Shown here one piece after another: positions 1-5,056 of a DNA stretch of 5,056 nucleotides. Position 1 is the stretch's first letter. Every line of letters starts with the position of its first letter. The notes under the pieces were generated by a model that was given only the letters and a program-made list of their open reading frames with translations, did not search any database and was not told the origin of the DNA. Origin of the DNA: Methanosarcinales archaeon (lineage in GTDB: Archaea; Halobacteriota; Syntropharchaeia; Alkanophagales; Methanospirareceae); NCBI GenBank assembly GCA_003661125.1, contig QMVO01000158.1, forward strand, positions 1 to 5,056, in the 5' to 3' direction. The translations under genes were made by a program, and so were the position numbers.

Positions 1-440
1 AACCAATAGAGGCATCAATAAATAATGGCATAATACCCATTGTTTTTGGTGACTGTGTATTCGATACTATAAGAGGTTGCACAGTAGTATCCACAGAACA
101 AATTTTAACCTACCTGAGCAAATATATACGACCATCGAGGGTACTAATCTTTGAATTAGTTGGTGGAGTTTACACAGCGGATCCTCAGAAAGATAAAAAA
201 GCAAAACTAATCCCTGAAATCACGGTAGAGAATTTTAGTACTGTTGAATCTTATTTAGGAGGGTCATACTCAGTTGATGTAACAGGAGGGATGCTAAAAA
301 AAGTTAAAGAACTGCTCAAAATTGCGAAGAGGGGTATTGAATGTGAGATTTTGAGTGGGCAGTCAGGAAATATAAAAAAGGCATTAAAGGGCGAAAGAGG
401 GTTGGGAACTATTATAAAGCCTATTACCTTATTTAATTAA
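1..440 (+). CDS. Isopentenyl phosphate kinase, C-terminal part (5' end outside window)
   Basis: The open frame begins at base 3 and gives 145 residues ending in TAA at 438-440. The enzyme phosphorylates isopentenyl phosphate to isopentenyl diphosphate with ATP, in the cytoplasm, in the archaeal mevalonate pathway. It belongs to the amino acid kinase fold. Family signs seen here, numbered from the first visible codon: GIIPIVFGDCVFD (9-21), GGVYTADP (54-61), DVTGGM (92-97) followed by lysines, and the C-terminal pattern SGQSGN...ALKGERGLGT (118-136). The IPK identification is supported by the fni gene 24 nt downstream, a known archaeal pairing. Odd points: the usual S-G-D type motif reads STEQ (30-33), and the usual D-V-D-G-V-Y reads L-V-G-G-V-Y (52-57), so acidic residues near the nucleotide site are missing. 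The frame is intact, so this is divergence and not an obvious frameshift. About the first 110 residues, including the catalytic His and Lys region, are not visible. Confidence 0.85.
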   Translation, partial: PIEASINNGIIPIVFGDCVFDTIRGCTVVSTEQILTYLSKYIRPSRVLIFELVGGVYTADPQKDKKAKLIPEITVENFSTVESYLGGSYSVDVTGGMLKKVKELLKIAKRGIECEILSGQSGNIKKALKGERGLGTIIKPITLFN

Positions 441-453
441 TGAAGATATGATA

Positions 454-459
454 GAGGAG
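454..459 (+). promoter_or_regulatory. Ribosome binding site of fni
   Basis: GAGGAG lies 5 nt before the ATG at 465. It matches the anti-Shine-Dalgarno end of archaeal 16S rRNA and fixes the start of the isomerase. No TATA-like box is evident in the 24-nt gap, which fits co-transcription with the kinase gene. Confidence 0.7.
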
Positions 460-464
460 TAAGG

Positions 465-1589
465 ATGGGAAATACATCGAGAAGAAAAATAGAGCAACTC
501 CAGATCTGTGCGGAAGAGGAAGTAGAAGCGAGAGAGAATTGCTTTGCAGACGTTAAGCTTATTCACGTTGCGTTACCGGAAATAGATAAAGAAGAGATAT
601 ATTTAAAGACAGAGTTTTTAGGCTTCTCACTTAACTATCCTATAATGATTGCATCGATGACCGGTGGACATCCTGGGACAAGAAGAATAAATGAAGTGCT
701 TGCAGAAGCTGCGGAAACACTTGGCGTGGGTATGGGCGTGGGTTCTCAGCGAGCAGCGTTGGAAGGCACAGAGCAAGAGGACTCTTTTCGTGTGGTTCGT
801 GACATCGCTCCCAATTCGTTCATCTATGCGAACTTAGGTGCTCCGCAGTTGAAGGAATACGGAATAGAGGGAGTTGAACGGGTTATAGAGATGATAGATG
901 CAGATGCGATTGCCATACACCTTAACTTTTTACAAGAAGCGATTCAGCCAGAGGGGAACGTAGACGCGAGGGGCTGCCTGGCTTTAATAAAAGAGGTGTG
1001 TGAGGCGATAAAGAAGCCGGTGATTGTAAAGGAAACAGGTGCAGGGATTAGTTACGAGGTTGTGAAGAAGTTACATGAGGTAGGGGTATCAGCAATAGAT
1101 GTAGGCGGTTTTGGAGGCACGAGTTTAGCTGCTGCTGAGATATATCGTGCGAAAGCAGAAGGAGATGAATTGGGGGTGCATTTGGGACACCTTTTTGGTT
1201 GGGACTGGGGCATTCCAACGGTGGAAAGCATAGTGGAGTGCAGCGCACTTCCTTTTGCCATGCCAATAATTGCCACGGGTGGGATAAGAAATGGTCTCGA
1301 TGTTGCAAAAAGCATAGCCCTGGGAGCAGACCTGTGTAGTGCTGCCTTGCCGTTCCTGAAACCTGCACTGGAAAGCGAAAGTACGGGTGAAAGAGGGAAT
1401 GCGGATAGAGTGATAGAGAAAATAAAGGAAATGGGAGAGGAATTGAAGGTTGCAATGTTCTTAACGGGTTGTAAGACGGTAGAAGAATTAAAGGAAGCAG
1501 AAGTAATCATTACTGGTAAGACAAAGGAGATAGCAGAGCAGAGAGGTTTTCTAGAAAGGGTAAAAAGGAAAAGGAGAAAAGGATTATAG
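465..1589 (+). CDS. fni: Type 2 isopentenyl-diphosphate delta-isomerase (FMN-dependent)
   Basis: A complete protein of 374 residues, normal to slightly long for the family. It interconverts IPP and DMAPP, using reduced FMN and Mg2+, in the cytoplasm, and so supplies the starter unit for archaeal isoprenoid lipids. It is a TIM barrel of the FMN oxidoreductase type. Motifs seen: RRK near the N-terminus (6-8), SMTGG (64-68), GVGSQRAALE (91-100), ANLGAPQL (122-129), the H-N-x-x-Q-E signature at 152-158 followed by QPEG (161-164), VIVKETG (186-192), GGFGGTS (214-220) with Glu225 as a likely metal ligand, TGGIRNGLD (271-279) and SAALP (292-296). The start has a strong RBS and places RRK at the expected place. 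Odd point: the usual R-K-x-E-H reads R-K-I-E-Q, with Gln11 where the Sulfolobus shibatae enzyme has His. The C-terminus is very basic (RVKRKRRKGL). It likely shares a transcript with the upstream kinase. Confidence 0.96.
   Translation: MGNTSRRKIEQLQICAEEEVEARENCFADVKLIHVALPEIDKEEIYLKTEFLGFSLNYPIMIASMTGGHPGTRRINEVLAEAAETLGVGMGVGSQRAALEGTEQEDSFRVVRDIAPNSFIYANLGAPQLKEYGIEGVERVIEMIDADAIAIHLNFLQEAIQPEGNVDARGCLALIKEVCEAIKKPVIVKETGAGISYEVVKKLHEVGVSAIDVGGFGGTSLAAAEIYRAKAEGDELGVHLGHLFGWDWGIPTVESIVECSALPFAMPIIATGGIRNGLDVAKSIALGADLCSAALPFLKPALESESTGERGNADRVIEKIKEMGEELKVAMFLTGCKTVEELKEAEVIITGKTKEIAEQRGFLERVKRKRRKGL
1560..1585 (-). terminator. Possible poly-T terminator of gyrA inside the fni 3' end
   Basis: Read on the minus strand after the gyrA stop, this stretch carries three T runs (T4 at 1580-1577, T4 at 1572-1569, T5 at 1566-1562) starting 27 nt beyond the stop codon. 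Archaeal termination commonly uses such T tracts without a hairpin. The same bases encode the Lys/Arg-rich end of Fni, so the T richness may only reflect codon content. For fni itself the only T run just downstream is TTTT at 1604-1607, over the gyrA stop. Confidence 0.35.
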
Positions 1590-1606
1590 TCCAAACCAAT
1601 CTGTTT

Positions 1607-4132
1607 TCACACTACTTCTACTCCTACCACTCTCTCACCAGCCTCCACATTCATTAATCTCACACCCTGCGTATTCCTACCCTGTGTGGGAATGCTCCGT
1701 GCGGAAATTTTCGTCACCATACCATCAGAAGTGGAAATCATCAGTTCATCGTCGTTCTTTACCTGCTTTATACACACTACTTTTCCGTTTTTTTCACTGA
1801 CTCTAATGCTAATCACACCCTTACCACCCCGGTGCGATTCTCTATAAGCATCCAACCGTGTCCTTTTACCATAGCCTTTCTCTGTTATCGTAACGACTTT
1901 TTTTATTTCTTTTGTCATCCCCGAATTCAAATCAACAGCCTCAATACTTGCTATCTCATCCCCCTTTTCAAGTCTCATTCCCCTTACGCCTGCTGCATAT
2001 CTGCCCATTTCCCGCAATTCCTCCTCATGGAACAAAATCGCCTTTCCATTCTTCGAGCTCAGGATTATACCTCTTTTCCCGTCCTGTACGGGCTTAATTA
2101 GAGCCACATCTGCTAATGAATCGTCTTTTCTACGGTCAATCTTAACGGCAACGATTCCCGTAACGCGTATTGACTTCAGATTCGCGAGTGTGCTCCTTTT
2201 TACCACTCCCCGTTTAGTAGCGAAAATGACAAACGAGTTTGTTCCCGCATCCATCTCCTTATCCAGGTCCTCAGGTATGGGAATTAGAGATGCGATTTTT
2301 TCTTTCTCCTCTCCTTCCCTCAGGTTTAAGTCCAGCCCTGGGATATTCACCAAGGGTTTCCCTTTTGCATGGCGACTGCTCGGAGGAATCAAGTATGTCT
2401 TTACATGGTACGCTCTCCCGGACTCTGTAAATAGGATGAGACGTTCCCTCGTGGATGCACGTGTAAAATTGACGATAGCATCGTCTTCCTTCTTTTCTAT
2501 CACTGCTATCCCCTTCCCTCCTCTCCTCTGCCGCTTAAAAATGTTCGCAGATAACCGCTTCACGTAATCACGCTGCGTAAAAAATAAGATTACCTCTTCT
2601 TCTTCTATCAAATCACGCTCGCGTAACGCCACCATTTCCTCTATCTCTGTTCTTCTCGCATCACCATACTTCTCCTTTAGTTCCACCAGCTCTTCTTTTA
2701 TAACGCCAAATATTCGTGCTTCTGATGCCAATACCTCCCTCAGCCAACCTATTTTTGTCTCTAACTCAGCTCGCTCTTGCTCTATTTTGTCACGCTCCAG
2801 AGCACTCAATCGTGAGAGTTTCATTTCCAGTATCTCTTTCGCCTGATCCTCACTCAGTTCAAATCTGCTAATAAGTGCAGTTTTAGCGTTTTTGCTATCA
2901 CTTGATGCCTTTATTAGCTTTATCACTTCATCTATTTGCGATATTGCAATGATTAAGCCCTCCAATATATGCCTTCGCTTCTCTGCACGCTCTAATTCAT
3001 ATTGCAGCCGTCTAATGGTTACTTCTTTCCTGTGCTTTATGTAGCACTCGATGAGTCCCTTTAGCGTTAATACTCGTGGTTCGCCATCCACCAGAGCGAG
3101 ATTGATTACACCAAAGGTGGTTTCCAATTGTGTGTGTTTATAGAGTCGGTTTAACACGATAGAGGCATTAGCACCAGTTTTCAATTCTATTACTATTCTC
3201 ATTCCTTTGCGGTCTGATTCGTCTCGTAGCCCACTAATACTCTCTACCTTGTACTTCTTAGCAAAATCCGCTATCTCTTCTACCAGCTTGCTTTTGTTTA
3301 CCTGGTAAGGGATCTCGCGTATGACTATACGCTCCTTTTTAGCCTTTTTTTCTATCTCTGCCTTCGCTCTTATCCTTATGCTGCCTCTACCGGTTTCATA
3401 CGCATTTTTTATGCCCTCATAACCAAAAATAATGCCGGCAGTAGGAAAATCTGGACCTTTTATTATTTGCATCAACTCCCTTATACTCACTTCTGGCTCG
3501 TCTATTACTTTTATTATACCATCTACAACTTCTGCCAAATTATGCGGTGGCATGTTGGTAGCCATTCCAACAGCGATACCAGAAGAGCCATTTATCAACA
3601 GGTTAGGAAGTTTTGCGGGTAAAATCTGCGGTTCCTTCAACGTGTTATCAAAATTAGGGATCCATTCGACAGTATCTTTTTCGAGGTCAACCAACAGCTC
3701 CTCCGCTATCTTCGAGAGCCTCGCTTCTGTATATCGCATTGCAGCAGCAGCATCACCGTCAACGCTGCCGAAATTACCTTGACCATCTATTAAGGGGTAT
3801 CGGTAAGAGAAATCCTGCGCCATTCGCACCATCGTATCATAGACGGCAACGTCACCATGAGGATGATATTTCCCAAGGACATCACCAACAATCCTTGCTG
3901 ATTTCTTATGTGGTCTATCATGTCTGACGCCCAGCTCGTGCATTCCAAATAAGATACGGCGATGCACCGGTTTTAGCCCATCACGAGCATCGGGAAGAGC
4001 TCTGCCTACAATCACGCTCATTGCATAGTCTATATATGAGCTCTTCATTTCGTCTTCCACGCTGACTTCTATTACACGCTCATGTCCTTCTTCCCTTCCC
4101 TCTTCCACTCCTCCATACTCGTTTTCGCTCAT
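1607..4132 (-). CDS. gyrA: DNA gyrase subunit A
   Basis: A complete 841-residue protein. With GyrB it forms the A2B2 type IIA topoisomerase that introduces negative supercoils using ATP. GyrA cuts and religates DNA and wraps it with its C-terminal domain. Seen: SSYIDYAMSVIVGRALPDARDG (31-52), the winged-helix region with KYHPHGD (88-94), the catalytic tyrosine in AAMRYTE (Tyr134, E. coli Tyr122, with Arg133 before it), LINGSSGIAVGMATNMPPHNL (179-199), a coiled-coil region (about 370-500) with LSEDQAKEILEMKLSRLS, and a six-blade-type C-terminal domain (about 515-841). The GyrA box QRRGGKG is intact at 535-541, which separates it from ParC/TopoIV. The N-terminus has 12 more residues than E. coli GyrA, mostly acidic and glycine-rich. 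Val95 sits where E. coli has Ser83, while Asp99 (E. coli Asp87) is kept. No clear Shine-Dalgarno sequence precedes the ATG, and gyrB is on neither side in this window. Archaeal gyrases are generally held to be of bacterial origin. Confidence 0.98.
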   Translation of the reverse strand: MSENEYGGVEEGREEGHERVIEVSVEDEMKSSYIDYAMSVIVGRALPDARDGLKPVHRRILFGMHELGVRHDRPHKKSARIVGDVLGKYHPHGDVAVYDTMVRMAQDFSYRYPLIDGQGNFGSVDGDAAAAMRYTEARLSKIAEELLVDLEKDTVEWIPNFDNTLKEPQILPAKLPNLLINGSSGIAVGMATNMPPHNLAEVVDGIIKVIDEPEVSIRELMQIIKGPDFPTAGIIFGYEGIKNAYETGRGSIRIRAKAEIEKKAKKERIVIREIPYQVNKSKLVEEIADFAKKYKVESISGLRDESDRKGMRIVIELKTGANASIVLNRLYKHTQLETTFGVINLALVDGEPRVLTLKGLIECYIKHRKEVTIRRLQYELERAEKRRHILEGLIIAISQIDEVIKLIKASSDSKNAKTALISRFELSEDQAKEILEMKLSRLSALERDKIEQERAELETKIGWLREVLASEARIFGVIKEELVELKEKYGDARRTEIEEMVALRERDLIEEEEVILFFTQRDYVKRLSANIFKRQRRGGKGIAVIEKKEDDAIVNFTRASTRERLILFTESGRAYHVKTYLIPPSSRHAKGKPLVNIPGLDLNLREGEEKEKIASLIPIPEDLDKEMDAGTNSFVIFATKRGVVKRSTLANLKSIRVTGIVAVKIDRRKDDSLADVALIKPVQDGKRGIILSSKNGKAILFHEEELREMGRYAAGVRGMRLEKGDEIASIEAVDLNSGMTKEIKKVVTITEKGYGKRTRLDAYRESHRGGKGVISIRVSEKNGKVVCIKQVKNDDELMISTSDGMVTKISARSIPTQGRNTQGVRLMNVEAGERVVGVEVV

Positions 4133-4169
4133 TTCAGTGCTAATGTATGTATTAGAATTATGGTTTAAG

Positions 4170-4180
4170 AGTAATAAAAG
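4170..4180 (-). promoter_or_regulatory. Candidate TATA box of gyrA
   Basis: On the minus strand the segment reads CTTTTATTACT, a fair match to an archaeal TATA box. A start of transcription about 25 nt further would leave a leader of roughly 15 nt before the gyrA ATG at 4132. The leader has no Shine-Dalgarno-like run (the bases next to the ATG are AGCACTGAA), so initiation would resemble that of short-leader archaeal messages. Only the sequence match supports this. Confidence 0.35.
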
Positions 4181-4228
4181 GTATTGGCTTTTCCACCTGT
4201 CAGGATGAAGGCGTTGACTTTACAGAAT

Positions 4229-4238
4229 GTTTTTATAC
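4229..4238 (+). promoter_or_regulatory. Candidate TATA box for the tRNA-Cys/cysS unit
   Basis: GTTTTTATAC is a good archaeal TATA-type sequence about 60 nt before the mature tRNA. Transcription would then start near 4258-4262, giving a leader of about 40 nt. A second, weaker option is GTATATGC at 4251-4258, which would give a leader of about 20 nt. The sequence does not decide between them. Confidence 0.45.
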
Positions 4239-4262
4239 CCCAAATACCAAGTATATGCAAAG

Positions 4263-4286
4263 CTCCTCTAAGGATGGAAGAGGGAG
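4263..4286 (+). other. Hairpin in the leader of tRNA-Cys
   Basis: The arm CTCCTCT (4263-4269) pairs with AGAGGGAG (4279-4286), making seven base pairs with one bulged G around a nine-base loop (4270-4278). If the upstream TATA box is used, this hairpin would lie at or very near the 5' end of the transcript, 12 nt ahead of the tRNA. Its 3' arm also contains a Shine-Dalgarno-like GAGGGAG. A function is not shown; chance in a purine-rich stretch is possible. Confidence 0.35.
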
Positions 4287-4298
4287 ATAATCAAATGT

Positions 4299-4372
4299 GC
4301 GCAGGTGGTCGAGTCCGGTAAGGCCCCCGACTGCAGATCGGGAAATCGTGGGTTCAAATCCCTCCCTGCGCT
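4299..4372 (+). tRNA. tRNA-Cys, anticodon GCA
   Basis: The 74-nt cloverleaf folds as follows. The acceptor stem GCGCAGG (4299-4305) pairs perfectly with CCTGCGC (4365-4371), and the discriminator is T4372, the U73 identity base of cysteine tRNAs. The D arm is 4308-4324 with the conserved GG at 4317-4318 and three pairs plus a G-A at 13-22; non-Watson-Crick 13-22 pairs also occur in E. coli tRNA-Cys. The anticodon stem CCCGA/TCGGG (4326-4330 and 4338-4342) holds the loop CTGCAGA with anticodon GCA at 4333-4335. The T arm GTGGG-TTCAAAT-CCCTC (4348-4364) has a T-T mismatch at 50-64. U8, A14, U33, T54-T55-C56 and A58 are all in place. There is no intron and no encoded CCA. It stands 12 nt before the gene of its own synthetase, on the same strand. 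Confidence 0.96.
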
Positions 4373-4384
4373 TGGTATCAAAAA

Positions 4385-5056
4385 ATGGTGCTCAACGTTT
4401 ATAACACACTTAGACGGAAGAAAATGGCTTTTATACCTCGTAAAGGCAATAGAATTCAGTTATTCGTATGTGGACCGACAGTTTATGACTATTCTCACAT
4501 TGGTCATGCGCGCACTTATGTGGCTTTTGATGTGATAGCGCGCTATCTACGATACAAAGGCTACGATGTCTTTTATCTTCAAAATATTACAGATATTGAC
4601 GATAAGATCATAAACCGGGCTCGAGAAGCAGGAGTAAGCTGGGAAGAAATAGCAGATAGATATACAAAGGCTTATTTCGAAGATGTTCAAGCTTTACGAA
4701 TAACAAGTGTAAATAAATACGCTCCTGCTACTCAGTACATTGATGCGATTTTAAGGCAGGTAAGAACACTTCTTGAAAAGGGATATGCGTACGAATTAGA
4801 CGATGGCATTTATTATGACGTTTCGAGGTTCAAGAACTATGGAAAGCTGTCCGGGCGCACAGTTGAGGAGGCTGAAGATACTGTTTCACGAATAGACGAG
4901 GTAATGGGAAAGCGAAATAAAGCTGATTTTTGCCTTTGGAAACTTCTAAAGCCCGGGGAACCGTATTGGGAATCGGAACTGGGCAAAGGACGACCTGGCT
5001 GGCACATAGAGGATACGGCAATAACAGAAACAGAGTTTGGACCACAATATGATCTT
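4385..5056 (+). CDS. cysS: Cysteinyl-tRNA synthetase, N-terminal part (3' end outside window)
   Basis: The frame is open from the ATG at 4385 to the window edge: 224 residues, about half the usual length of roughly 460-480. The enzyme charges tRNA-Cys with cysteine in the cytoplasm (class I synthetase). Seen: the N-terminal NVYNTLRRKK, the CGPTVYD motif with zinc-ligand Cys29, the HIGH signature at 38-41, NITDIDDKII (67-76), DFCLWK (181-186) and RPGWHIE (203-209). The start matches the family's usual N-terminus. Odd point: the residue after GWHIE, Cys209 and a zinc ligand in E. coli, is Asp210 here. From memory, Methanosarcina-like enzymes read EDTAI at this place too. The KMSKS loop and anticodon domain are beyond the edge. 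The gap to the tRNA is 12 nt with no convincing Shine-Dalgarno sequence, so the gene probably shares the tRNA promoter. Its presence means Cys-tRNA can be made directly, whether or not the SepRS/SepCysS route also exists. Confidence 0.95.
   Translation, partial: MVLNVYNTLRRKKMAFIPRKGNRIQLFVCGPTVYDYSHIGHARTYVAFDVIARYLRYKGYDVFYLQNITDIDDKIINRAREAGVSWEEIADRYTKAYFEDVQALRITSVNKYAPATQYIDAILRQVRTLLEKGYAYELDDGIYYDVSRFKNYGKLSGRTVEEAEDTVSRIDEVMGKRNKADFCLWKLLKPGEPYWESELGKGRPGWHIEDTAITETEFGPQYDL

Larger units (their letters stand above)
4133..4298. other. Divergent intergenic region between gyrA and tRNA-Cys/cysS
   Basis: These 166 nt separate two units transcribed away from each other. I find no coding signature. 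The region is AT-rich near gyrA and holds candidate TATA boxes for both directions plus a purine-rich arm of a small hairpin next to the tRNA. Short partial palindromes are present (for example CCTG-T-CAGG at 4196-4204), but none is long enough to call an operator. Confidence 0.6.

Noticed and set aside
1048..1594. Two long minus-strand frames opposite fni (135 and 180 codons)
   Set aside because: They are antisense shadows of a gene with strong protein conservation and show no recognisable motifs.
1832..3927. Several plus-strand frames of 60-125 codons opposite gyrA
   Set aside because: They lie opposite conserved gyrA sequence and have no ribosome sites or family features that I can see.
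1607..4132. ParC (topoisomerase IV A subunit) as an alternative to GyrA
   Set aside because: The intact QRRGGKG box at residues 535-541 and the full C-terminal wrapping domain indicate gyrase.
4141..4154. Partial dyad TAAT...ATTA just upstream of gyrA
   Set aside because: Arms of four AT-only bases are expected by chance in this AT-rich stretch.
4196..4204. Short palindrome CCTG-T-CAGG in the divergent promoter region
   Set aside because: It has only four base pairs per arm, does not extend outward, and matches no operator I recognise.
4429..4436. TTTTATAC-like TATA sequence shortly after the cysS start
   Set aside because: It is inside the conserved CysRS reading frame (AFIP codons), downstream of the start codon, so it cannot drive the full-length gene.
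4305..4535. Open frame of 76 codons on the + strand across the tRNA and the start of cysS
   Set aside because: It translates tRNA sequence and then the wrong frame of cysS. The cloverleaf and the conserved CysRS N-terminus explain these bases.
4830..5045. Minus-strand frame of 71 codons opposite cysS
   Set aside because: It is antisense to well-conserved CysRS motifs, so a shadow frame.

Overview
The window looks like a piece of a euryarchaeal chromosome, probably from the methanogen / anaerobic methanotroph side of the group. The first gene is an isopentenyl phosphate kinase, part of the archaeal mevalonate route. It is followed by a type 2 (FMN-dependent) IPP isomerase. The tRNA gene has no encoded CCA, TATA-like boxes with archaeal spacing stand before the genes, and the cysteinyl-tRNA synthetase has a motif variant I associate with Methanosarcina-like enzymes. 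A bacterial-type DNA gyrase A is also present, as is known for many later-branching euryarchaea. The exact lineage cannot be fixed from this sequence alone.

Layout: (1) Positions 1-440, + strand: C-terminal part of isopentenyl phosphate kinase, open at the left edge. (2) Positions 465-1589, + strand: type 2 isopentenyl-diphosphate isomerase (fni), 24 nt downstream with a good ribosome binding site, so very likely co-transcribed. The two enzymes act in sequence: isopentenyl phosphate to IPP, then IPP to DMAPP, feeding archaeal lipid synthesis. (3) Positions 1607-4132, - strand: complete gyrA, convergent with fni across 17 nt. (4) Positions 4133-4298: divergent intergenic region with candidate promoters for both directions and a small hairpin just before the tRNA. 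(5) Positions 4299-4372, + strand: tRNA-Cys (GCA). (6) Positions 4385-5056, + strand: N-terminal part of cysS, cysteinyl-tRNA synthetase, open at the right edge.

The most notable arrangement is tRNA-Cys lying 12 nt in front of the gene for the enzyme that charges it, on the same strand, with no separate promoter or clear Shine-Dalgarno sequence between them. This suggests one transcript in which tRNA 3' processing also creates the 5' end of the cysS mRNA. Other points worth checking are altered nucleotide-site motifs in the kinase, a Gln at a usually conserved His position in Fni, a Val at the quinolone-determining Ser position of GyrA, an Asp in place of a zinc-ligand Cys in CysRS, and a U-U mismatch in the tRNA T-stem. 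I see no mobile element, CRISPR array or wholly novel gene system.
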